Positions 1-11,108 of a stretch of 64,000 nucleotides of DNA are shown here, piece after piece; positions within the stretch are counted from its first letter, which is position 1, and the number at the start of each line of letters is the position of its first letter. Below the pieces are notes generated by a model. It worked only from the letters and a program-made list of their open reading frames with translations. It had not been told where the DNA came from and made no database searches. This DNA comes from Toxonevra muliebris (Eukaryota > Arthropoda > Insecta > Diptera > Pallopteridae), in NCBI GenBank assembly GCA_963691655.1, contig OY829326.1, positions 88,715,235-88,779,234 on the forward strand, written 5' to 3'. A program made the translations under genes and the position numbers.

Positions 1-170
1 AAAATAAAGGAAAAGTAACAACAAATAACAACGCAGACAAAAAGAAATGGAGAAACATTTTCAAAAATTTTGAAATTTGCTGTCAGAATTTTTTGCAATT
101 CTCATTTAGTTTTATCCCATTTTGCAATCGATATTGTTTACATTTACTTCTTTTATACATTAATGTGAAA

Positions 171-1107
171 TAGTGTGACCAGGTTGGCCGATTTGTAGCC
201 AATAGGGCGGTCTTTTTATTTATTTTTTTTTTTTCCGCTAATTCAAATTACTGTATCGCTTTTGGTCGTTTTTTTAAATTAACTCTAGTTGCATTTTTTG
301 CATGAACTTTTTTACTTAATTTGTTGTTTTTTTAATTTCTGGAACATCCTTTTAAGCCTAACTTTATTTGTAAACACACTTTTTTTTATTATCGATAATA
401 ACAACAACATCGCATTTTAGTTTTATTTATGATCAAATTTTTAATGATGAGCACAGAGTAAGTGGGAGAAGTACAAATCGGGAGATCACATGCTTTCAAA
501 AATTTTCAAATATTTTACTGTTTTCGCCGCACTCTTACGCATTTGCAGAACGAATTTTTTCTGTGATGAAAACTCGCAATAGATGATGTTGGAAATTCTC
601 ACTTCAATTACTCGTATTAAATGATCAATGAAATCAAAGAACTTCTGCTGTCAGTCTTTGCACATATCGCATTGGATATATGTTTGCCAGATTGAATTGA
701 AAATAACAGCAATGCAAAAGAAATTGTAGAGTTTGATGAAATTAGTCTTATTAGTTCTTAGTTTGCTAAATTTGCAAATCATATTACACATGCAATATGA
801 ACATTTTTTTTCTTACTACTCTAATTATTTCATGCCTTGAAGCATTATAAGTTTATCTTATGTTCTATAGCAAGTATAATATGTATACATTTTTTATTTT
901 GATGCTTGGAGTAAGTAAAAAGTGCAATTTTGTTGGCGAGTATAATTTTATTTATTTATATTTATATTTTTTTGATTTTATAATTAAAGTAATTATTTTT
1001 TTACGATTTTAATTCTAAACTAAATATCAAAGTATTAATTGGACGATTTTGGTCGATAAATTTATGGAGAATGTACGTTTCTTTTTAAAACTAACCTGGT
1101 CACACTA
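171..1107. mobile_element. Non-autonomous TIR transposon, hAT- or P-like
   Basis: The ends are inverted copies of TAGTGTGACCAGGTT (15 of 15 identical, then one mismatch). They are flanked by ATGTGAAA at 163-170 and ATGTGGAA at 1108-1115, a 7/8 match that reads as an aged 8-bp target-site duplication. An 8-bp duplication fits the hAT and P superfamilies. The 937-bp interior is AT-rich with no open frame resembling a transposase, so the copy is non-autonomous. The superfamily is an inference from TSD length only. Confidence 0.7.
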
Positions 1108-2247
1108 ATGTGGAATATCACGATGTCTCGTCAGTGGCTCTCTTTGAGTGTGTCCATAATATTTCAGTTCTCAAAAATGAAAACATTAACAATGACAAAT
1201 TTGCTCTACAATGATTTATCAGTGAGTTTGCTTCTCATTTCTTTTTTTTTTTTTTTTTTGGTATATTAGCATAACAAAACGATAGCAAATATTACAATGT
1301 AAAGCAGAAAATTGCCATGCAAAGTTTTTATGCAAGTTTTTACCTTGAAGGAAAACATGAAATTTTATGTTTTATTTTGAGTCATATTTCACTTTATGTA
1401 ATAAGAAGATTGCTGCTTTGCGTTTACTTGTCTGTACTCATTATTTGCATGAAATATAATAAGAGTTTTTCGTTACGGTTCTTAAAGTGATTATTATTTC
1501 AAAACGGTAACTTTTGTCTTGGGGGTGCTCAATTTATTTTGATAAATGGAAAACTGAAAAAACCATGGAGATTTTGGAATTAAAGTTAATTTTAACTAAT
1601 AATAATATTACTTTACCTATATATAAATTCGACTTTTCTAGTCTATTTAAGAAGTGTTGTACTCCAATACATCGATATATGGCCTAGATACGTTCCGAAA
1701 GCGAAATGCTGTATAACGAGCACTTCATTTTCATACAAATCTAAAAAAAGATTGGTTTCACAACTTACGGCTATTTGATAAAAGCAAATTTTATTCCCAT
1801 AAATAACGAAGCAAAATAATGAATTCAAAGAATTCAATATAAGTACATAAGAAGTGCATACGGATTTAAAAAAAATCAAAAAAGTTAATAGAAAAATATT
1901 AGAGAAAAGTAAAAAAATTATATAAAGAAAAGAAAAAAGAATATGAAAATATCAAAGTGTGCGGAAAACCTTCATTGGTCCTAACCTAAGTCTTCATCAA
2001 TAACATCTGCAGCTTTGGGATAACTTGGCTTAAAATTTTTTTTAAAGGTTTTTTATTTTGCATTCTGTTTTTCTTCATTTTCTTCTGAAAACGTTCATGC
2101 GTTTTGCATTGTTTAAATTTTGTTGCGCTCACTGAAGTGGAGATTTTCCAGTTCAATTTTTTTTTTTAATTTTGGTCGTATGACAAAAAAATTTGTGTAT
2201 CGAAACTGATACATAACTCAGAAAGGCCGTTAGATTGAAATAACGTA
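1108..2247. other. AT-rich non-coding stretch
   Basis: I see no gene or recognisable repeat here. It has a T run near 1241-1259 and many A/T homopolymers. The short open frames on either strand have no recognisable domain and skewed Phe/Leu/Lys composition typical of AT-rich non-coding DNA. Confidence 0.6.
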
Positions 2248-2610
2248 CAGCTACTCACACTCAATGTGGGACACGACATATAAATATTTTACTATTGGGT
2301 TGAGTTTCAAAAATAAAAATCCTAGTCCATATTAAAAATATTTTTATTACAGACTTAATTTTACTGAAAAACATAGAAAACTCAATTGAAGTCAGGCACA
2401 ATAACAAAAAACTCATATGTATGCACTTGCATTCCTTTTTATGCATTCCGCATTCCTTTAGTCCGCATTCTCAAATTTCGATTAGTGCCTTCAAAGCTGG
2501 TAATGAGGTTCCATTAGTTAGAGAAATCGGTGATATAGTTGGTAAAAAAAAGTAACCATGTTTAATATCATTAATAGATAAAGCGCAACTAGTTATGTTG
2601 AAAACAAAAA

Positions 2611-3525
2611 AGGAAGTGCTGCAAGTAGGAAAAAAATATCAGACCGAGACCGTCGATTTGTTCCAAAAGAAATTAAAAATGATTCGCTCTATCCGCTGTA
2701 GACCTTAAAAAGAAATTGAGAGACGTGAAAAACCTTGACGTGAGCCCGGAGACAGTGCGCCGACTTTTTTGGAGTAATGATTTGCACGGTAGAGCCGCTC
2801 TTTGGAAACCTTATATATCAGAAGTAAATCGTCAGTGAAATGAATGGAAGAAAAATATTATATTGACATTTGAAGAAAATGTTCGTGAGAGCGCAGAAAA
2901 GCTTAGCTTCATGGTAATATTTATGTTTCACCATCAAAATGCCTAGTCGAAACACCTTATGTTAATGCCATACTAAAAAAATCCAACATTTTATCAAGAC
3001 AATACTGATATGAATTGGAGGTTTCACTAGATTTTGATGTTTGTGAATTTAAAAATGGTGCAAGTTAAACAAAAAAAACCGTGAGGGGAAATGAGGAACA
3101 AATCTAATTTTTGTTAAAGGAAATGCCTAAATATAATTTTCCCCACTTCATAATTTGACAGCCATCAGATGCTTTGACATGAACATGAGTATTGCGGTGA
3201 ATTATAGCTAGTCGAGACTCTATGCAAAAGACATTTACGATCCTAAACATAAGTCGCGGAATGCAAGAAACTGGTTTTTTTATAATTGTCCTAAAGTGCT
3301 TGCCACATCCTCACAGTCACCGGGCCTTAACGTTATGGAACATTTGTGGGCGGAATTGAAGAAAATAGAGGCTAAAAGAAACGGTAAAAGCATTGCTGTC
3401 TTAAAAGAAGCGTTATAGAGGAATGGCAAAATGTTAAGTCTTCTTTCTGCAAAAAACTAGTTGATAACATGCCACGATGCACAGTGTCACGTCTCCATAT
3501 AAGCCGTGTCCATAAATAGTAAACG
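2611..3525 (+). pseudogene. Tc1-like transposase remnant
   Basis: Translating across frameshifts and stops gives pieces of the Tc1 family in the right order. Near 2641-2760 is an N-terminal helix-turn-helix part ending SPETVRRLFW. At 2778-2835 is the motif NDLHGRAALWKP. At 3230-3250 is KDIYDPKHKS, which aligns with the second catalytic Asp region. At about 3323-3360 is SPGLNVMEHLWAELKK, with the catalytic Glu at 3338-3340. Asp to Glu spacing is 35 residues, close to DD34E. Several stops (for example the TAG ending the frame near 3417) and frameshifts show it is dead. The product would cut and paste its own TIRs. Confidence 0.85.
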
Positions 3526-3599
3526 TTCTTCAATCTCTATGAAACTTTGCAAATGTTGTTTTTCGGTCAAAGTAAAGTTCGAAAGAAAAAATTGTAAAA

Positions 3600-3880
3600 A
3601 TTGGCCCACTCTCACGCCCACCTCCCATACGAATGAAACACTCAATTTGAAAAACCATACTAAATATAAACACTAGAATGCTCAACTTAAGTGTGTTAAG
3701 TTATAGCGATAACAGTATTTATTATACGGAAAATGGGCGGGCTGTCACGCCTACTTTAAAAAATACCCCTAACTTCCAGATAAATGACGCCAAAAGTATA
3801 AAACATGGCACAAGATGTTATAAAACAACTTTTTAATCTTCTACTAAGTACAAACAGACGACCACGCCCACTTTATTAAA
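3600..3880 (-). repeat. Degenerate GTGGGCGTGG-type modules
   Basis: Three CACGCCYAC-like cores sit at about 3612, 3745 and 3857, spaced 112-133 bp apart inside otherwise AT-rich sequence. The same core, in either orientation and with similar spacing, recurs near 19.7-20.0, 22.0-22.15, 47.9-48.1 and 54.3-54.5 kb. I treat it as part of a dispersed repeat family. No coding potential is seen. Confidence 0.5.
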
Positions 3881-5736
3881 TAGCTATTCTTTATAAAATA
3901 ATGATACATCATTATAATAATTATTAACAGCTCCATTACAACTTTATGTATCAGTTTTTTCCGTTATATAACGAAGTTTATTAATTTGCATTTACATTAA
4001 TGAAGATATAAAATATAAGCTACTCGTTTTCGCTTTGTGAATTATAACTAAATAATAAATCGTTTAAAATTAAATTTCCAAAATCTATTCCCGGAATAAA
4101 AAAATAGTGCAGAAAACACTCTCTTCTTGTGTTTCTTCAATTAAAATATATTATGAAATATTCCCGAAGAAGTTCTTCGTGTATTATTTAAGCGAAACTT
4201 TCGAATTTCCTTAAGTCTTGCTTCAAGTACATCTTCTGAAAGCATTCCAATTGGAATGCTAAAATATTTAATAATATCCAACCCGTATATTACTTAATAT
4301 TTTGTGTACTGTTGAAGGCATGTTATACCAAGAATAGTTTTCCATGAACTAAACTATACTTAAATGCAGGGATGACTAGCCAGAAACTTATATAACTCAC
4401 TGAGAATAAAAAAAAAACCATCACCATCATTACCTACATATTCTTCGTTGAAAACTTACTTCATCTTTATACACCTGATATACTCCGCTCTTCCTAAAAT
4501 TTAAATATTCATATTTTGTTACTATAACTTAACAACAATAAGATAAATCGCACAAATCTCTTTGATTTCGCTTAAATCAAACAAGACTAAAGCCACGAAA
4601 AATGCTTGGTTTCGAAAATATTACGATTTCTACTGCAACTTTGTGAACTTTAGTTCCAAAAAATTTAACTTCTCCCATAGCAGTTCCATTACTAAAAATG
4701 TGAAAACCTTTTTTTTTGTAGGTAACCATTGCAGAAACTTTTTCTTTTCGTCTTTCCTTGCGTGCCTCAACCCAAATCTCAAACAATTCACAAATTTTTA
4801 CTCTGGGTGTCACTACAAAAATTTGTTTATTTCATTTATTTGCAGCTAAAAGCAACTAGTTTTCTGATTTTATGAAAATACATGCTTGTATAATTGTTTA
4901 AATGAAATACTGGAGGAGTATATTTTGATATATTTTTTTAATATTCTTTTAAAGTTTACGATTGTTTGCAATTTCTATTTGGCAGATTGCTGTTTTTTAA
5001 AGTAATGGTTTTTAGAATAAGGTAATAAAAAGAAGCTGTGTTTTTGTGTTGTAATAATTCCATGTTTTCATTCTATATATAATTTATTTATATATTTAAA
5101 TATATCCAATAAGTGATATTGAGTACTAACATTTTCTCTAAAAAATGAAATTTTTACCACAAAAAAATGTGTCCTCCAGAATTTCGAACCTTAGAGGTGT
5201 GGAGTGGCTATAATAACAATAATATTAGAAAAATATTTTGGATTTATTTTAATTAATGTGCCATCTTTCGATGAGTAAACAGATATTTGCATATTTTGAA
5301 ACTCTTTCTTTCTTTTTTTTTTTGTATTTTTGGCAGCACTCGCGACACTGTGCGACGTATTCAAGCATTGATTGAGAGCAATGACAAATCAACGAAATAA
5401 TGAAAATACTTTCAATTCCTCGATACGATCTTTCAGGTGTCTCATTTTGAGTGTGGGTTTCATACTTATAAACACGGAAATTTTATTTGTTATGTTTTCG
5501 TTTTGGTTTTTATTTATTAAGATAATGTATATAAAACAAAAATGTTTAATATGAGCAAGGACTTTTTGACGTTTAACGCAGTTATAGGCGGTGTCCCACT
5601 TTGATTGTGAGTATCTGTATATCCAGGGGACAAAATATGTGTGTAATATACAATTATGGGTTACGATTTCAAATATTAAGTAGCTCATATAAGATGTTTA
5701 AATAGTAATAAAGCGCCACCATTCAAATTAAAATTA

Positions 5737-5785
5737 CTGTTGAGGAATCGTGGTGGAACCCGAAATGGCCGAATGATTTTCCTAT
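5737..5785 (+). pseudogene. Decayed hammerhead-ribozyme-like motif
   Basis: This is a sequence relative of the intact motif at 41901-41955. Stem II 5' arm GGAATC and loop GTGGTG are identical, GAAA is kept at 5762-5765, GGCCG follows, and the downstream flank also aligns (…ATACTGTTGTGA). The core at 5737-5743 reads CTGTTGA instead of CTGATGA, the 3' arm of stem II is GAACCC (two mismatches), and the cleavage-site U is replaced by A. It should not self-cleave. Confidence 0.6.
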
Positions 5786-6002
5786 ATCCTATACTGTTGT
5801 GACTTTGTCACCTTGAAACTTAGTTATTTTGACAAACGTTCATTAGGCTTGATAAATTCAGTCAAATATATTAAATCTTTGGTGTTTAAGGAAAAGCTCG
5901 TTATGAAATTATGAGTACATATAAAGTTACGTAGAATTGTTTGGCCAAAAAATTAAGAAAATTGTGGTTACTTTGCTTGATGGTTTACTTTCGAAAGTTT
6001 CA

Positions 6003-6043
6003 AAGCCAGAAGTTTAGACAAAAGCCAGAAGTTTAGACAAAAG
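6003..6043 (+). repeat. 19-bp tandem duplication
   Basis: The unit AAGCCAGAAGTTTAGACAA occurs twice head to tail with no mismatch, directly upstream of a tRNA-like SINE fragment. It looks like a recent local slippage or repair duplication. Confidence 0.75.
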
Positions 6044-6135
6044 AATCTAACCGTGCTAGACTTTTATCTCTGGGGTCCCGAGTTCGATTCTCGACTAGGG
6101 TATGGTCTCTTTTCCTTCTTCCTTTCTTTCTTTCA
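6044..6135 (+). repeat. tRNA-derived SINE fragment
   Basis: A perfect RNA polymerase III box B (GTTCGATTC, matches GWTCRANNC) lies at 6082-6090 in a tRNA T-arm context: CCCGAGTTCGATTCTCG. A pyrimidine-rich tail follows (6108-6135). Box A upstream is weak, so this is called a SINE relic and not a tRNA gene. Confidence 0.5.
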
Positions 6136-7891
6136 TAATCAACATTAAGAATTAATAGGAGTATGATCTGGGAGTGGATTGACCATTAAAAAAAACTGTT
6201 TTATAGAGTGATGAAGATAAGAAACCAAGAAATTCATTTTGACATGATGTAAGAATGTAAAAATTGTCAATGGAAAGTTTTTCACTTCTGTGGGTCTCTT
6301 CCATTCGTGCATAAATATTATTTGCTCAGGGTATTTGGGTTAGGCCCTGCATTTAGCATTTAGAACTGAAAATTAAAAAATATATACACACACTTTATAG
6401 ATACATATGTAGTTTTGAATAAATGATCAGCGTGCATGCCCGAGTCTATTTACTTCCTTGTATAACTAATCACCTATCCGATACATCTTAACTGGAATAA
6501 AATTGATAAGTCTAAATCTTTGAAATGGGAAAAATTTGATAAGCGGGCATGAGAGTTCCATTTTGTAAGTGAATATTTCAAAAAGTGGTACCCAAAGGAA
6601 ATTTCGCTAATCTTTTAATATAGTTCATAAGCACAGTATTTATTTTAGTTTTGGTAAAAGTTATATGCAAAAATATTCCCCAAAACATAATAATTTAACA
6701 GCTTTTTCATTACAAATAATCACCCATCAAATTTCAATAACTTTCAAATTTTAACCAGCAAAAAAAGAAGAAAAGGGAAATATAAAAAATGAATGTCGGG
6801 GAGCAACATATTTTGCATTTATTATTAATTTCCGCGCCCTCAGCATTGTTCACATATACTTTTCTTCATCATTTTCTCTGCCTGCTTCTTATTCTGTGTG
6901 TGAGCAGTGTGTGTGTGTGTCTGTGTTTGTACATTTTATACAAAGTAGCATACTTATTTGTGTTGTCAGTATTATCAAATACAAAAACAAAAAAGCACAG
7001 TGTTAAGGAAGCTAAGAGAGTGAGGAAACGAATAAGCCAATTGAAAAAGAAAAAGTTTATATGAAAAAGGTAATAAAACGTTTAAAAAGCCGTTAGCAGA
7101 AAAAAGACTCTTCTACTGCGTTTTTTCCGGCAGTTTACCAAACAGAAAAGGGAAACAAGGAAAAAATTCATGGGTACCTTCAAACGGTTTGTTCCGCTGT
7201 AGAACTGAGTTGCCAGGGAATGAAATTTGTTGTTCATTTGACATCATTATAAACACTTTTATATGCAAATAAAACGAACGCACCATGCCTTTGTTTTGCT
7301 TTTTTGCTCTTTGCTACGCTCACGCTCCTTATAAATATACTTCATTTTCTTGTGTTTAATGCATGTGACGAAGAAGTTATTTAAAATTAAACTGTATATT
7401 ACGTGCTGTAGCTCGAGAGGTATGGGCTATTATTTGATGATATTGAAACTTTTCATTTTTGCGTAGTATTTACTTTTGAGACTTTTTCAAGCAAGTACAT
7501 ACGCATTCACGAACAGTGGTGTCTTAATCCCACAAATATGCTGCAGATTACCTAAAGGCGCGCACTGGGAATTATTCAGAAGTTTAAAATTGAATTTTAA
7601 ACTCAGTTTTGCCTTTTCTAGATATGTTTTCTAAGAACATAACACTTTGATTTCGCTACAACAGCAGCAACCACAACAACCAAGTGCGAGTATAATGACA
7701 ACAAAAGTTAACAATCAACTTTATTAAATAAAGTGCAAAAAAATGAAGAAGAAATGTTAATCAATTTTAATTATTTTGATTAATATCATCGTCATTGTAC
7801 ACACATACATATATGTACTTTAATTCTAAAGAATATAAGAATTGTATTTATCAAAAAGCAAAAGTGTACGATTCTCCCTCGTAGAAGAGAG

Positions 7892-7932
<41 letters not shown>

Positions 7933-10536
7933 AATCAGAAAACCAATTGCTAACATTGAATGAACCCCACCACATGGAAATGAGTGAATATAAAACAAAG
8001 ACAGAAAAATCGAGATACAAAGTGGAAACGTTCATACACAAAAATGTCTGAGAGCGCAGCATTATCTATCAAATTCTTATCATTTCAAAAAGCTTGCAAA
8101 TTGGTTCTCTCTCGCATTCCGCTATCTCTATCTTTTATAGCAGGCACAAAATTGCATTTACCCAGTCCATGACATGACTCACTACTCTCTCGCTAACATA
8201 AGTTACTCTCTCTATGTAGTTATGTTTTCTCTCATATTTAATTACACTTTCAAATATTTTATCAATTTAAAGTGTTTGATTAGATGTATATACTATGTAC
8301 ATTTAGAATTATTATTGTATACTCGTTTGTTAATGGTCAAATATTTTTCGCGCTTTTTCAAAGTGCGAATGTTTTTCATATATTATTTCATTTTTATTTT
8401 TGTGATATGAACATTGAAAGAGTATTTAATTCTGAGTAGTTACAATTGAAATTAAATTTAATTACTTAACATTAAGATAAGTAACCAAATGTATAGAAAG
8501 TATTAATATGTAGGTGATTCTTCCCAATCAAAATATTTTTACTGCAATAAATCTTCTCCAAATGATAAAAATATTTTTTATTGTTTGCTGATATACATAC
8601 ATATATCGCTGCCTTAATTTACTAAAGAGAAACAAAAAAAAAAAAACATTTCATTATTTGGAGTACCTCTTCGACAATTTGTAACTTAAACTAAAAGAAA
8701 ATATCGTAAGTTTTTCGTGTAGGAAAATGGACACGCTTTATCATAATTCATCAAAAACTCGATACTGGAAATTTGATGTTGGGGCCTTAGCAAATTAAGA
8801 GAGCGAAGTTGTGAAATAATATTTCTTTCTTTCCTACGGATCTACCAAATATCGTCGAAATAAGATCTGAGACCCACTGTGTTTGCAGTAATTCCGCAGC
8901 CACTATCTATATTGATTGCCATTCGTTCGGCTATTTTTCATTGTCGTAGAACCAATAAATTAGTGTCAAACGTTGATTAGTCTTTCCTCTGGTAGGTGTA
9001 AAATTTGGGCTACCGAAAAAAAAAATATTTGAGGGTAATTTCTTGTGTAATTAATAGATACTAATTTGATCGTTCTTTTCAATCTGGGACATAAGTCATA
9101 AGTTTTTCAAGACAAAATTGCAAAATAACTACTGCAGCACAACTTACATTTTTATTGTTGCACTTCGTGTTAATTATTTTTTTCGACCACTTAGAACTAC
9201 ACAGTGCAACAGTAAATTTTAAATATCGAATGGATAACTTTTTAAGGTTAATTCGGGGACGTTGAATCCGACCCTGTACCGATTTTTCGATTTTCTCTAT
9301 CACGTCGGAAATCCTCGGTATGGGGTCACCGATGTTCGAAATTACCATTATTATTATCCATTTGACATTTGATTTTGTAAAGCGTTAAATTGTTGAACAG
9401 TGCTATTATGAGTGGATAATATTTTTTACATTGCCGATAGCTTTAATTTTAAAAGAAATATATTTTACACCCACTTATAATTATAAAATTTTATGAGTAA
9501 CATTTTTTGAGAACAATGGCGCGAAAATGCAATTTTTCTTTAAAAGGACAAAAAACAAAACCGTAAAGGAAGGCGATAAATGAATCTGAAATTTAGTATA
9601 TAATCTTAAAATTATGAAATTCAAGATGACGGCTATTTTATCTTAAAACCCAACCGATGTTGATGAAATCAAAAATGCATTGGTCTTTTGGTACTCGAAA
9701 AATGTTCACTTGTAGTCGAAATTTTCGATGAAGTAGATTTTTAAAAATGTGATATATTCATTCATGTTCCTTCTTTTGTATGCTATCGAAAAACCACAAA
9801 AAAAAACAAAAATGTTTGCTACTTAATTTAATTTAATATAATATTATTTTTTCATCGCCTATTTATTTGTTTTATATATTTTTTGCTATTTTTATTTTTT
9901 GTTATTTTATTATTATTTAAAAAGTATTAAGGAATAGCATTCTTTATTCTGAACAATTTTTGTTCCATAACTTTTTCAATATAATAATTACAAGTGTTAA
10001 AATCTAAAATTGCCCAGTGGGCTATATATGGTTCGTTGGCCAGTATCAAATTTTTTTAATCACTTTATTGAAAAAATATTAAATTTATACCAATTATTCA
10101 GAGTGAAATTTATAGAAACAGTATCGTATTTTTTCACATAAAAATGGCAATAACTTTTGACAGCTGGCGTTTTCTAATACCGTTATGCATGTGCATCGAT
10201 ACAGAAAGCTGCAATCTACGAAACCCATATTGTGGTTTGGATGTTGGATTTAAGATGGCGCCACTATTATCGTCCAAAGTGGTGGGACCTTATATGGCAG
10301 CATGGGCAGGGAAGGGTTAAATTACTTACTGTAAAAATTTTCGATAAAATTTCTGTATGTAAGATTTGCAAGGGGTCCGTACCATGGAACTAAAAAGGTT
10401 ACTCTTGAGCTTAACAGTAAGGATGAGTATTCTTTGCTAAGGGCTTGTTCTTAAGACACCTGCCAACAATGATATCCTTCGATGAACTTTTCTTCTTGTG
10501 GGTGTCTTATTAGAGAGATATAAACCAAATCTTTGA
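6136..10536. other. Non-coding stretch with simple repeats
   Basis: No gene is supported. Notable content is a (GA)n tract at about 7900-7924 with a CT-rich counterpart around 8105-8235, a short GT run near 6909-6920, and A runs near 8633-8646. The region at 10016-10320 is less AT-rich and ends in a GGGCAGGG run; it may be a repeat, but no TIR or coding signal could be shown. Confidence 0.5.
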
Positions 10537-10689
10537 TCAGTAGAATATAATCGGTATAATTGCTGCAGTATAAAAAAAGTGAACAAACCCCATATTTTGC
10601 CAACCATATAAGTATATGGCTACAGTGGTCTTCTGATTCGATTCATTAACTCGAGTATCGACAGGAAGTTCAAGAGTGTTGTTGTTGTT

Positions 10690-11108
10690 GTAGCAGCTAC
10701 AATAGTGACAGAAAGCAGGTCGCGTCAATGGGATGCGTCCAAAGAAAGAGTGGAGTCATGTCTGTTGGATGCTGTGGGCACGAAAAAAGGTGAGCTGTGT
10801 TGTGAGGGCCACTGCCACAGTCTAAACAGGTATTCATGACGTCCTCGCTGACCCTGGACATATAGCAATTAAGCATGCGGCTCCATCCGGGTCTGAGCTG
10901 TGCAAGAGTGCACCGTGTTTCTCTTGTAAGCCTTTTTTCTGCGTCGTTTATGGGTTGTGGTCGCCCGTTCAGCACTATGTTCGGGGCATATGCAGCTTTG
11001 GCCATATTAATCGACTCCGTATGCAGAGAGTTGAGTGCAGCACTATATGTTGCGTTGTCAAGTGGGGTCGACAACAGCTGTCGGAAATTATTACTCTATT
11101 TTACATAG
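10690..11108 (-). pseudogene. LINE ORF2 C-terminal fragment (Jockey/I group)
   Basis: The minus-strand frame (10697-11074, extending to about 11108) encodes the region after RNase H of a non-LTR retrotransposon polyprotein. It carries INDAEKRLTRETRCTLAQLR, then GWSRMLNCYMSRV, then the zinc-knuckle-like CLDCGSGPHNTAHLFSCP, then LTPLFLW-like sequence TPLFLWTHPID. This is the usual end of reverse transcriptases of this group. The copy stops abruptly upstream at about 11108 with no RT domain, the 5' truncation typical of LINEs. The frame ends early in a region of GTT/CAA repeats (10679-10693). It cannot be active. Confidence 0.85.

Larger units (their letters stand above)
2248..5617 (+). mobile_element. 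Tc1-like DNA transposon, decayed, 3.37 kb
   Basis: The left end starts CAGCTACTCACAC at 2248. The right end at 5617, read inward on the minus strand, starts CAGATACTCACAA. Over 27 bp the ends match at 24 positions, both running into GTGGGACAC. Each end abuts a TA (2246-2247 and 5618-5619), the Tc1/mariner target duplication. A second, inner copy of the end motif lies about 150 bp inside the right end (near 5425-5465), which suggests an IR/DR layout with two transposase sites per end. The element is about twice the usual Tc1 length. The excess 2 kb (3530-5590) has no transposase and includes other repeat modules, so later insertion is likely. Confidence 0.75.

Noticed and set aside
5320..5395. 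Splice acceptor followed by TRDTVRRIQALIESND as an exon
   Set aside because: Attractive pyrimidine tract and AG, but it lies in a decayed Tc1-like element, stops after about 20 codons and has no partner exon.
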